Assembly (NCBI GenBank): GCA_015847255.1
Contig: JADLZK010010452.1
Span: forward strand, 205,665-269,664
Reading direction: 5' to 3'
Source: Hyparrhenia diplandra
Taxonomy: Eukaryota; Streptophyta; Magnoliopsida; Poales; Poaceae
DNA length: 64,000 bases
Of the stretch, positions 23,182 through 34,280 are shown piece by piece (within the stretch, counting starts at the first letter, position 1; the number at the start of each line of letters is the position of its first letter). The notes beneath the pieces were generated by a model. That model was not told where the DNA came from, searched no databases, and saw nothing but the letters and a program-made list of their open reading frames with translations. The translations under genes were made by a program, and so were the position numbers.

Positions 23182-23264
23182 GGTGATTGATGACAACCAA
23201 ATTAGAGCTTACATAAGATGTAAAGTCAATCTGAGATTTTTGAGAACCAAGGATGCAGGAGCCT

Positions 23265-23445
23265 CCCCCTAAATATGTTAGTGAGTTTTGAATTCTCATT
23301 ATTGACATAAAAGGTCAATTTCACATATTTAGGTGTGGTGAGGCCTCCCCCTAAATGTGTGGATGAGATTTGAATTCTCAAATTGACATGAAAGTCAAAT
23401 TACACATTTAGATGGTGTGTAGGGCCTCCCCCTACATCCATGGTT
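23265..23445 (-). repeat. Three polypurine-like repeats upstream of the PPT
   Basis: GCCTCCCCCTA occurs at about 23,271, 23,343 and 23,424, each followed by related text (AATATG/AATGTG..GAGTTTGAATTCTCA). On the minus strand each reads TAGGGGGAGGC, a PPT-like motif. The rest of 23,446-23,970 is non-coding 3' internal sequence. Confidence 0.7.
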
Positions 23446-23972
23446 GCTGTGGGGTGCTCAACAGGGTGTTACAGAAATATACGTGATGCATAAAATGAAT
23501 GTGACAGATCAGAGTTATGAGCACAAAAAATGCTGCACCGCCGCTTGCGGCCTGCATAAACAGACAAGAACACATCCACAAAGATATGTGACATGATAAA
23601 TGGAAATAAACTTGCAGCAGATTAAATAAAATAGAGTTTAAGCATCCAAAGATCAAATCCGAGAAATAACAAGTCATAGGTGGCATTATTACATAAAATA
23701 GAGTTTCTCTCTCAAACTCACACCTAACAAATTACTCTCAAAGGATCTAAACTCGAAGAACATTTGGCCGCATCATCCTCGAACCATCACTGTATGCGTC
23801 GAAAAAGTTTGACCCCTCTACTTTCTTCTAATTTTCTCCCCTTTGGCATCAAGCACCAAAAAGATCATAGAAAAGAGAAGAAAAGAAGTTTTGAGTCACT
23901 CCTCACTAGAATCATCCCGACGACCGGAAGCGGTGTCCTCCTCCTCCTCCTCCTCCGAGATAATCGCACCGG

Positions 23973-25459
23973 TCATGCAGCAGAGCGACGCAGTAGAGCC
24001 GCCCGGGCCGGGATCTGGCGAGAGAAAGAACCAAGTAGATCTGACAAGTCCTGATCTGAACTGCTAGTGCCTGAAAGCTCTAGGAGGTCGTACTGTGGTG
24101 GTCTAGGGATAGAAGGAGGAACTGGAAGTCCTTGCTTCTCCCTAACACTCTTGAAAGCCTGCCTCACCTCCCTGCGCATCTCATAAGTCTGCTGAGCTGA
24201 ATATGCGCAATGCCCAAAGATGGCCTTGATCCATTTCTTCACCTTGGATCTAGTGCCACTGTGCCTCCTGGGCCTAGAGCTAGAGGGCTCCTCTAAGTCC
24301 TCTCTGCCAGCTGAAGTGCCTCCAGCACTGGGTCTGCCACTAGTCTTCCCTCCATCCAAGCCATGGGTCTTCTCGATGTTGTAGGCTGTGTGGAAGCAGT
24401 CCTTTGGGAAGATACGTCCTGTGACCCTCTCAATAATGAACATGAGATAGGGAGCATATGGCAGATTCCTCCTAGCATCATCCAAGGCATTTGCCAGCTG
24501 CCTCCAAATGAACCTCCCAACATTGAATGTCTCATCATTCTTGAAGTGGGCTAAGAGGTTCCTGGCATACCCATTCATATCTGAGGCTGCCCCATCCTTG
24601 GGGTCAATGGTGCATCTGCAGAGGTTGTTCATCACGTAGAAGAAATCCTTCAACCCCTTCCTCTTGCCATCAGCCTCCCTTGGCTTTGCCCAACAGTCCC
24701 TGATCACCCAGTACTCAATGGGCTCAATGTCATGAATGTCGGTGTAGGGTCCGTGCTCAGCCCCCAAACCCAACCCAAGGATCGACGTAAAGTGACAAAG
24801 TCTAGCCTTGTAGTGCCTCCCCATACGTCATCCAGTGAATGGTGTCGCCTTGCTTGTCCCAAATGATAGGTAGCATGAAACTGACTCAAGATCTCCTCAT
24901 TCCAATCATGCCTGAAAGCCATGATGTCTGTCAGCTCAAACTTGTTGCAAGCTTCAATTGCCTCATTGAAGGCATCCTCTTCCTTCTTAGCCATCCTCTC
25001 AAAATCAATGTAGTGCACAGTGGTGATCTTGCTCTTGGTAGAGTGAAAGAGTACTGTAAGATAGAAGTTTGAGTGAAAAGCCACCCAAAACCTCTCATCT
25101 ATGCCATCTGTCCTCTCATCTGTGTATACATTGTACTCTCTAGCATCTGCCACCTCCCTCTGCTTTCTGAGGTAGCTCACCACTGGTATTGGCTGAGTAT
25201 TGTTGGGAGCCATCTTCTCAAAAACACCCTCCACAGGCATCATATAGCTGTCATCAAAGACTGAAATGTGACTGGGAGTGCCTTGATTGCCTTCAGGAAC
25301 AATGGTGTACCCCAACTCCTGCTGCTGCTCCTCAGTAAGTCCAGCTGACCCACTGCTGCTGCCTGCTGCCCTGTTCAAGTTCTTCCTGCCACGGCCTCTC
25401 TTCTCCACCACCTTAACCCTCATCTTCCTCTTGCCATGAGGATCACCTCCAGGATCCAT
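23973..25459 (-). CDS. Extra ORF in the env position of the Copia element
   Basis: Starts at ATG 25,457-25,459 and is basic at first (MDPGGDPHGKRKMRV), then KMAPNNTQPIPVVSYLRKQR, RFWVAFHSNFYLTVLF, TVHYIDFERMAKKEE, MAFRHDWNEEILSQFHATYH. After frame changes near 24,815-24,835 it continues RHYKARLCHFTSILGLG, FFYVMNNLCRCTIDPK, FIWRQLANALDDARRN, APYLMFIIERVTG and a Ser/Arg-rich tail. The layout FHATYH...TSILGL...LMFIIERVTG is typical of the plant-specific domain often called putative plant transposon protein, found 3' of pol in grass SIRE-like elements. No signal peptide or membrane segment is obvious, so env-like in position only. Function unknown. Confidence 0.65.
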
Positions 25460-26730
25460 CTATGCAAGATATAGAATCTGATCAGAAACTGATGCTGATA
25501 AGAAGTAAAAATGACCAAATATATGTGAGAGAAGGTTTGGAACATAAAACTGGATATTTTGAGCAAGCTGTCCAGGGTGAAAAACTGGGGCTGCGAAAAC
25601 AGCAGAGGCACGGGCGCCGCGGACCGTGACGCTTGCAATCGCTTACCCGTCGATCACGCGGCACCGCCGCTCCCTTGCTCAAATCATCTAGTTTTATCTG
25701 CCAAACTCTTCTAACTCATCTATTTGACACAATCTTACATTTCTATCCCGATTTCAGAGATCAATTTTGAGAAACAGTGCAGACTACTCATGGGTTTAAA
25801 GTTGGGTATGAACTACAAGAAATTTCTTCGATGTTTAGTGTCAATCGACTTCATGGTTCAATCAAGTAAGTTATTTGAGGGATATTTGCTGTTGGAAGCA
25901 GCTAAGAACGGTTAAGTTCTATTTGGGGGCGGCATTGCCGCGCCCTCCCCCTAAATTACTTAAGTTATGGAAACACGAAATCCATCGATTCTAATCATCA
26001 AAACTGATTTCCTAGAGTTCATACATCACTTAGAAACAGAAATCCGTGAGAAATTTCTACACATTGCATAGATCGGGCAAGTTCTTCAAGGTTTAGGGTT
26101 AGGTTACCTTGATGTTGACTTCGTGGATTGAAAAGGAAAGAGAAGCAGGAGCTTGGGAGAAGGGAGCTCGGCCGGCCGGAACGAGGAGGGGGGGGCGGCG
26201 GCGGTGGCGGCGGGCGCTGCACCGCCGGGGGCGTGGAGGAGGCGGTAGGGGCGACAAAGCAGCATGGGGCGGCGGCCTTTCAAGCGTGAGAGAGAGAGAG
26301 CGAGCGCGAGGGAGAGGTCGGGCGAGAAGAGAAAGAGAGGACCGGTCGGGCCGGGGGTAGAAAAGGAAAGAAGAAAAACGTTTTGGCCCAAAAACGGTTC
26401 GGACAGAATCAACACGAAACCCTACGCTACGCAGACCGCCCGACTAAGGCGCTGCAATCGCCGTGCTGCTGGCTGCACTCGCCGTAGGGGGACGACGCAC
26501 TACCGCTCTAGTTAGTCGCCCCGAGTATATATTGCCACTTAGACTCATTCTTTCTCAAATTGACCATAGAGACACCAAGATTCATTGCCAGGGACAGATC
26601 ATCAATACAGAACAATGGCATTGAACCTTGGATTAGAATTTGAAATCCTTGAAAAACACTATATAAAAGTTTTCACAAACTTGTCCTATGTCGGTCTAGT
26701 GTCTCAATCAAATTTGCATGTGTGCTTTGG
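25460..26730 (-). other. Non-coding spacer between pol and the extra ORF
   Basis: Holds a GC-rich block at 26,160-26,360 with GA-rich low complexity. In this element class the downstream ORF is expressed from a spliced RNA, so an intron or internal promoter could lie here; no site was pinned down. Confidence 0.4.
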
Positions 26731-26733
26731 AAT

Positions 26734-27168
26734 TCAAACCAAGTTACGAGAATCGAGAATGTTTAGCTCACTACGCAAAGCACAAAACCTTGACTCATCG
26801 AGAGGCTTGGTGAAGATATCGGCTAGTTGCTTTTCGGTGCTCACATGGCGAATTGCGATATCTCCTTTGAGTTCGTGGTCTCTCAAGAAGTGATGACGGA
26901 TGTCTATGTGTTTTGTTCTTGAGTGTGCTATAGGGTTATTTGCGAGTTTGATGGCACTCTCGTTGTCACAAAGAAGAGGTATCTTTGTGAAATGACGTCC
27001 GTAATCCTTTAAGGTCTGCTTCATCCAAAGTAGTTGAGGACAGCATGCACCGGCTGCAACATACTCGGCCTCGGCGGTGGAAAGGGCTACACAATTTTGC
27101 TTCTTAGAGCTCCAAGACACTAAGGACCGCCCAAGGAATTGACATGTCCCCCGAAGTGCTTTTTCGAT
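26734..27168 (-). CDS. Copia RNase H domain
   Basis: Copia-type RNase H that removes the RNA template strand. Motifs seen: SWSSKKQNCVALSTAEAEYVA, LLCDNESAIKLANNP, HSRTKHIDIRHHFLRD and TEKQLADIFTKPLD. It is in the same frame as the reverse transcriptase but separated by two compensating 1-nt indels: a C missing in the GYSDSD stretch at about 27,198-27,205 and an extra G in a G-run at about 27,150-27,155. It ends shortly after LNILD, the normal pol terminus. Confidence 0.9.
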   Translation of the reverse strand: MEKALRGTCQFLGRSLVSWSSKKQNCVALSTAEAEYVAAGACCPQLLWMKQTLKDYGRHFTKIPLLCDNESAIKLANNPIAHSRTKHIDIRHHFLRDHELKGDIAIRHVSTEKQLADIFTKPLDESRFCALRSELNILDSRNLV

Positions 27169-28620
27169 CTACTTTGCAACCGGCATAGTCGAGTCCGAAT
27201 AGCCAAGTAGATTGAACTTGGAACCCTTGGGATACCACAAGCCAAGGTTAGGAGTGAGGACTAAGTATCTCAAGATTCTCTTAACAGCCACATTGTGACA
27301 TTCCTTTGGATTGGCTTGAAAACGAGCACACATACACACACTAAGCATTATGTCTGGCCTAGATGCACAAAGGTAAAGAAGAGATCCTATCATGGAGCGA
27401 TATACCTTCATGTCCACTGCTGGACCCTCCTCATCAAGATCAAGATGTCCATTGCTTGGCATTGGAGTTTTGATTGGCTTTGCCTTAGCCATATCAAACT
27501 TCTTTAGCATGTCATGGGTGTACTTTGTTTGGCAAATGAATGTCCCTTCCTCCATTTGCTTGACTTGAAAATCGAGGAAGTACTTTAGCTCACCCATCAT
27601 GGACATCTCAAATCTCTTGGTCATTGTCCTACTAAATTGCTCAACATACACATTGTTAGTGCTACCAAATATTATGTCATCGACATATATTTGGCATACA
27701 AATATATCATTGCTAACTTTATGTGTGAAGAGAGTAGGATCGGCTTTGCCTATTTCAAAGCCTTGTTTGAGCAAGAATTCCTTAAGGCATTTATACCATG
27801 CTCTAGGTGCTTGCTTAAGCCCATAGAGCGCCTTTCGGAGTTTGTAGACGTGGTTGGGAAACTTGGGGTCTTCAAAACCGGGTGGCTGCTCAACATACAC
27901 TTCCTCTTGTAGGGGACCATTGAGGAATGCACTCTTGACATCCATTTGAAACAGCTTGAAGTCATGATGGGCAGCAAAGGCTAGAAGAATGTGAATTGCT
28001 TCTAGTCTTGCCACCGGTGCATAGGTCTCATCGAAGTCCAAGCCCTCTACTTGAGTGAAGCCTTGAGCAACCAATCTTGCCTTGTTTCTTGTCACCAACC
28101 CATCTTCATCTTGCTTGTTGCGGAAGACCCACTTGGTGCCAATGATGTTAGTCTTGGGTCTTTCCACCAAGTCCCATACTTGATTTCTTTCAAAGTTGTT
28201 GAGCTCTTCTTGCATGGCCAACACCCAATCGGGATCCTTGAGAGCATCATCTACTTTCTGCGGTTCCAAAGATGAAACAAATGAGTAATGTCGACAGAAA
28301 GCAGCTAGATGAGATCGAGTAGTTACTCCCTTTCGGAGACTCCCAAGGATGTTGTCAACGGGGTGATCACGTTGAACCGTTTGTTGTAGTCGTGGGTGAT
28401 CAACGCCTTCTGCATGTTCTTCTTGATCTTCATCATATTCATCATCAGCTTCAAGAATTGGAGCAAGATCAAGTGGTTGAACAGGTGATGCGAGGTGGAT
28501 CGGGCCGCCGCCGAGGTAGTTGGCGCCAAGATGCTGCGTGGGTGTCGGTGACCGCTTGCTGGCTTTGGACACTTCCAGCAGCGGCGTCTTGCACTTGGTC
28601 ATCGAGTACGTCAGCGGAAT
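27169..28620 (-). CDS. Copia reverse transcriptase
   Basis: RVT_2-type polymerase that copies element RNA. Motifs in order: WVLAMQEELNNFERNQVWDLV, GTKWVFRNKQDEDG, FDETYAPVARLEAI, LFQMDVKSAFLNG, YGLKQAPRAWY, the catalytic YVDDIIFGST, LKYFLDFQVKQ and GSLLYLCASRPDI. An Asp/Glu-rich linker precedes the domain. It joins the integrase reading by a frame change at about 28,500-28,640. The catalytic residues are intact. Confidence 0.93.
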   Translation of the reverse strand: MPLTYSMTKCKTPLLEVSKASKRSPTPTQHLGANYLGGGPIHLASPVQPLDLAPILEADDEYDEDQEEHAEGVDHPRLQQTVQRDHPVDNILGSLRKGVTTRSHLAAFCRHYSFVSSLEPQKVDDALKDPDWVLAMQEELNNFERNQVWDLVERPKTNIIGTKWVFRNKQDEDGLVTRNKARLVAQGFTQVEGLDFDETYAPVARLEAIHILLAFAAHHDFKLFQMDVKSAFLNGPLQEEVYVEQPPGFEDPKFPNHVYKLRKALYGLKQAPRAWYKCLKEFLLKQGFEIGKADPTLFTHKVSNDIFVCQIYVDDIIFGSTNNVYVEQFSRTMTKRFEMSMMGELKYFLDFQVKQMEEGTFICQTKYTHDMLKKFDMAKAKPIKTPMPSNGHLDLDEEGPAVDMKVYRSMIGSLLYLCASRPDIMLSVCMCARFQANPKECHNVAVKRILRYLVLTPNLGLWYPKGSKFNLLGYSDSTMPVAK

Positions 28621-30060
28621 CTTGTGAAGCAACAACTGGTGGATCCTCCTCTCCATTAGCTTGATCTTCTTGAGGTCTTATGTCACCTATAGATAATTGC
28701 TTAATTGCCTCACAAGGTGGATCCTCCTTACCTACAACACTTTGGTCAACTTGCTCTACTTGAGAGCCATTAGATTCATCAAATGTCACATCTATAGTGA
28801 CTTCAACCCTACCGGAGGTTTTGTTGAAGACACGATAGGCTTGCTCATTTGATCCATAACCAAGAAGAAAACCTTCATCAACTTTAGGTGCAAATTTAGA
28901 GGTTCGGGGCTTTTTGTTAAGAATGAAACACTTGCACCCAAACACCCTAAAGTATGACACCTTAGGCTTGTTACCGGTCAAGAGCTCATATGAAGTCTTC
29001 TTGAGTTTCTTGTGTAAGTAGAGGCGGTTGATGGCATGACATGCGGTGTTGATAGCTTCACACCAAAAGATGTCCGAAGTCTTGTACTCATCAAGCATTG
29101 TCCTTGCCATCTCTATGAGTGTTCGGTTCTTCCTCTCTACTACACCATTTTGTTGAGGGGTATATGCGGCTGAAAACTCATGCTTGATGCCCTCTTCATC
29201 AAGAAACTCTTCAACTTGGGTGTTCTTGAATTCGGACCCATTGTCACTTCTAACTTTCTTGATAAGTAGGCCAAACTCTCGTTGTGCCCTCCTGATGAAG
29301 GTTTTCACCTTCTCTTGTACCTGGCACTTATCAAAGACAAAGAAAACCCAAGTGAAGTGGGAGTAATCATCAACAATAACAAGTCTATATTTGTTACCCC
29401 CGATGCTAAGGTAAGCCACCCGTCCAAAGAGATCCATGTGTATCAACTCCAATGGTTGAGTAGTGGTCATCACACTCTTTGGTGGGTGAGGTGCACCTAC
29501 TTGCTTTCCGGCTTGGCAAGGTCCACATATCCTGTCTTTATCAAAATCAACATTTGTTAGTCCAATGATGTGGTTGTCTTTCTGCAGTTTGGCCAAGTTC
29601 CTCATGCCAACATGAGCTAGACGGCGATGCCATAACCAGCCCATGCTAGATTTTGCCACTAAACAGGTTTCAACTTTGGTCCCCTTGTTGAAGTCAACAT
29701 GGTATAGCTTATTCTTAAGCTTTCCTGTAAAGACAACAGAGGAATCCTCCCTGCGAAAGACTTCCACACCAACGTCGGTGAAAAGGCAGTTGAACCCCTT
29801 TTCACACAACTGAGAAACAGACAGGAGATTATAACTCAAAGAATCAACATGCATAACATCAGCAATAGTGTGATCAAGAGTTATAGCAACGTTACCAAGA
29901 CCGATCACACCCCCCTTAGAGTTATCACCAAATAAGATGTTCTCATGATAATTTGTAGTTGGGGAATATGACGCGAACATACTCCTTTCTCCGGTCATAT
30001 GATGTGTGCAGCCGCTGTCAAGCACCCAACTTGACCCACCGGAGGAGTATGCCTGCAAAA
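28621..30060 (-). CDS. Copia protease and integrase
   Basis: Begins with the aspartic protease (WVLDSGCTHHMTGE), then GAG-pre-integrase with its zinc finger (LWHRRLAHVG, CGPCQAGKQVGA), the integrase core (HMDLFGRVAYLSIGGNKYRL, VIVDDYSHFTWVFFV, VRSDNGSEFKN, AYTPQQNGVVERKNRTL) and a C-terminal part with GYGSNEQAYRVFN. Order PR-IN-RT-RNH identifies Ty1/Copia. The Asp, Asp and Glu positions of the integrase core are present. Confidence 0.93.
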
Positions 30061-30065
30061 CAAGT

Positions 30066-32758
30066 TTAGTTCACAAGTTTAGGTCCCCTAAGATTCTTGG
30101 GACCTTTAGCATTAGTCACAAGAACTTTGGGAACCCATATAGAAGTGTTGCAATAAATATGTCTGTCACTGCCCATATACTTTGCATACACCTCCCCCTT
30201 GCTGTTTGCTTTCACCTCAAAGCAAGGATTTGAATCTAACTTGCTTGCTTTTATTCTTGATTGATAGGAGTGGCATTTTGGTACTGCCCAGACAATGTTT
30301 TCTGACTTCTGGACCTTCTTCACAGCCTTTTGGACCATCTTCTTGGGTCTACTTTGAGCTGGAGCAGAGTAGGTGCCCTTCCCTTTCATTGGGGGTGCGG
30401 CACCGCCTTCGTCCTCCTCGACCTTTGCCGCGCTTGGCGCGTGACGAGCAGCTTCGGGTTGGCTTGTGTCCAGCACTCTATGTGCGGTCTCTCTGTACCT
30501 ACTGTGCCCTTGCTCAAGAATTTGACACATTCAACACCATTGATCAGCTTTCGACCATTGGTTTTGTTTCCTTTCTTGTGCCCAAGTCCATCCTTGATTC
30601 TTGGATTTCTCCCATCAATGTAGTTGGGCTTCTTTGGAGCCTCAACTTTATTGCTCACAGCTGGCTTGCTGGTTTCACTTTCCTTTCTTACCAAAGCGGT
30701 GAGCCTAGTGATCTCTTTCTCCATAGCTTTCATATTGGCAAGGTTAGTGGCATAAGCATTCAAATCAACATTATAGCATTTACCACAACCTTGACTAGTG
30801 GAGGGAGTAGAGGTATCCTTTGTGGCTGAGAGATGTGAGTTGCTCTCCCAAAGAATGCTATGTTTGGTTTCAAGCTCCTTGTGCTTGTCTTGCAAGTCAC
30901 AATATTTCCCATTAAGGGCAACCATAGCCTTCTTTGTGAGAGCATGGTTTCCTTGCTCATTAGCTAGGCTCTTTTGCAAGGAAGCCACCTCACTTCTTTC
31001 AACTACAAGAGCATCCTTGTTATCAACATAGAGCTTTTCAAGTCTATCAAGTTGACTATCTCTAGTTGCTAACTCCGCTTGGGTACTCTCTAAATCCGCC
31101 ATTAGTTGAGCAAGAAAATCTCTAGTTTTAGGATCTAGATTCTTGGTGAGTCTAACATACTCCTCATCATCACTAGATTCACTTTCATTACTAGAGCTTT
31201 CACTAAGATCACTAGATTCATCACTAAAAGAAGGAGAAGGCTTGGGTGTGGATTTTACCTTCTCAAGCTTGGCCATAAGACAAACATGAGTGGAGTCATT
31301 TTCTTCTTCATCATCATCGGTCATGTTGTTGAAGAGCTTGGGTGTAGAGGTCTCTTTTGCAATGTTGACTTCCTCTTCACTTGTCTCTTTAGTTGAGTCC
31401 CACTCATGGCCGATGTGAGCCTCACCCACATTTCTTCCCTTTCTCTTGTAGTCTTGCTTCTTATCTTTGCCATTGTCCTTCTTGTACTTGTTGTTCTTGT
31501 TCTTATAAGGACAATCGGCAACAAAGTGTTCGGTGCTGCCACAGTTGAAGCATGTTCTCTTTTTCTTGTTTGGGAATCTTCTTTGCACCATCTTGTAGCC
31601 ATTTGCCTTCATCCCCTTCCCATACTTCTTCAAGAATAGGGCCATGTCATTGATCTTCTTGTAATCAGCCCCATCATCTTCATCATCACTTGAGGAAGAG
31701 GTTGCATCTATGTTTTCTTGCATCTTCTTTATTTCTTTGGCTTGGCTTGAAGATGCTTGCTTGCTGTCCTTGACCTTGTTGGAGGAGCTTGACTTGTTTG
31801 CCTTGGTTGCCTTGAGAGCTACATCCTTGATCTTGATGCCTTCAAGCTTTGCTTGCAACTCTCCAAGCTTTCTTCTCTCATTTGCTTCCTCTCTTTGCAT
31901 GTCATAGGTGAGCAGCCTACCAAGCACATCATTTGGAGTGAACTTTTCAAACTTCTTCTTGTCACGGATCAAGGTGACCACTATGTCATTTCTAGGTGTA
32001 TATGCTTCAAGCATGATCTTGACAACGGTGTGGTCATCTAGATCCTCATCTCCAAATCCTCTAATCTTGCCAACTAGCACCATCAACCGATCAAACATCT
32101 CTTGGGCCCCTTCTCCATCAAGGATCACAAATCGGTTGAGCTTGGCCTTCAACAAGTCAATCTTGGCTTTTCTCACTTTGTCTACACCTTCATGTGCAAG
32201 CACCAAAGTGTCCCAAATCTTCTTTGCATCATTGACATTCATCACTCTATTGTACTCATTTCCTTCTAGAGCACTTAGGAGGATGCTTGTGGCTTGACCG
32301 TTGATGTGGGCAGCTGCTAGCTCTTCATTTGTTGGTTCCTTGGGATTCACCGGCGGCTGAAATCCACTGCACATAACCTCCCAAAGACCGGGGTGAAGAG
32401 CGCTAAGATAGGCTCTCATCAAGTGCTTCCACTTGGCATAGTTGGTCCCATCGAAACGGGGCAACTTTCCCGCGGGCACATTGATAAAAGACTTCTTATC
32501 GCGGTTAGTCAAATAAGAGGAGTAGTTAAAGGATATGGCGGCAAATTTGTTGTTGTTGACGCTGCCCTCATCGTTCTTCTTTTCCTTCTTCTTGTTCTTG
32601 TTGTAGGAGACATCATCATCTCCATCGTCGGAGCTACTTGATAGCTCACTTGACTCGCTTCTTCTTCTTGCCTTTGCTTTTCTCTTCTTTGCCCTCCTTG
32701 CGGCACGAGCATCCCGAACCACTCTTCTTTGTTCCTTTCTTTGAAGCTTCTCGGAAAG
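30066..32758 (-). CDS. Copia gag, main part
   Basis: Structural protein forming the virus-like particle. Lys/Arg-rich N-part, then LPRFDGTNYAKWKHLMRAYL and LWEVMCSGF (UBN2/capsid-type), the zinc knuckle CFNCGSTEHFVADC (CX2CX4HX4C, about 31,508-31,560), and acidic Ser-rich and coiled-coil-like regions (LESTQAELATRDSQLDRLEK). The frame changes near 30,390-30,530, and a TGA at 30,066-30,068 closes gag before the protease; whether a real gag-pol stop or an error cannot be decided here. The large gag with coiled coil fits the SIRE lineage. Confidence 0.88.
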
Positions 32759-34280
32759 TGTTGATGCTCACTAACTCATATTTTTATGCATCAACCATTC
32801 ATGGAAAAGAATTAAAATATAATTAGATAACCTTATTAGGAGATTCTACTAATGATTTCCATGAGTTTTGGTGAAGTTGTGATTTCTGAGGGGACTTAAC
32901 TTAAAAAAATTGAGAAATGGCGTGTCACACTTTAATCGGCGTAGCGCAAGCGCAATCCAACTCAAACAAGTCTAGAAGGCTCCGGAATACACCCGACGTT
33001 AAAGAGTCCCAAAACCGAAAATACATAATCTAGAAGACTCCGGAAGACACGACGCGCATCGCGGGACCCAGTGGGCCCCACTGCGGGCCGATCGCCCAAC
33101 TATTAGGCCGACGTCGGCCTGCCGCCGCCAATCGGCCTCCGCCGGGGAAGCTTCCTCCACCGCCTCCAAGATGCAATATAAACCCAGGATGATTATGGTC
33201 GGTTTGATCCGATGGCGTCGGTGGGAGCACGGGATTAATCCCACATCGCTTTGTTGAAGTTGAAGAGACAGAGGAGGACCCATATATAAACAGCCCAAGA
33301 CCCCTCAAGTCAAATCAATCCAAGTTGATCTAAAGCTTCACGTTCAATAAGAAGTAGATCAAGGAAGAGCCAAAGACAGGGGAAGAAGAAGAGGAGACAC
33401 CACGAGATAGGATAGCTAATTCATAGCTCTAATCTAGAGCCTAGTTTAGATAGAAAGTCGAGGTTTAAAGAAGAGAGTGTATGCTCCGGTTCGGATCGAT
33501 AAGTTACACTATGGTTCAATATAATTATTGTTCTCATACACCTTCGTGCTATTTCATTATTATGTATGCAATTAATTTACTTACACTTTATTCTAGTCAT
33601 AGCATATTTGATATAGTCATTATTCATGGTAATTCGAAGTACTTATTCGTAGAGCTCCTAGTATATTATGCGCATATGCTAGGTAGTAGAGAGTATGTAA
33701 GCATGGTGCTTAGATATAATTTACTTGTGGATTCACCTTATATCTTAGAGATTCGTGTGGTAGATCGTAGTGGTGACAAACACTATTGAGTCCTTTGCAA
33801 TCCTCCCCGTGTATAAGACTAGTCGATAATGGTTCTTGGGATTATCTTGTTTCGTTCTTGATTTTCTTAAGTAATCTTGAGGTACACATTTTTATTTATG
33901 GTTTTGATTTATATATGATCTTATGCTATGCTGTTTTATTTCCACTTCGTAAATTCTTTGTATACTACATAAGAAGCTGTCCCATTTGTCCTAAATCCAA
34001 TCCTAATCTAACTAGGAATTAATCTTATCCTATTGTTCTACGTGCACCTCTACTGTCTCATATACCTTATCACTATTATCTTTTATTGGCTCACCCTGTT
34101 TAAGTAAATGCTAAACCACCGAATCTCATTAGTCTTCTATCCTTTGTCTTTAATCATTTGAAGCGCTTATCATATCTTCCTCGTGGATTCGATATTTAAA
34201 ACCCTTCCCGGGTGAAATGCTCCTTTGGACATCCGTGCGCTTTGCGATCTATTTCTCTCGTAAGCTAACAAATACCAACA
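32759..34280 (+). repeat. Left LTR of the LARD element
   Basis: 1,522 bp with TGTTG...CAACA ends. It contains ATCCCACATCG at 33,238-33,248 and TATATAAA at 33,283-33,290. Confidence 0.92.
33238..33290 (+). promoter_or_regulatory. snRNA-type USE plus TATA in LARD LTR
   Basis: ATCCCACATCG matches the plant U-snRNA upstream element (RTCCCACATCG) exactly and ends 34 nt before TATATAAA. That spacing is the RNA polymerase II snRNA arrangement (the Pol III type is about one helical turn closer). The right LTR has the same pair. Confidence 0.65.
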
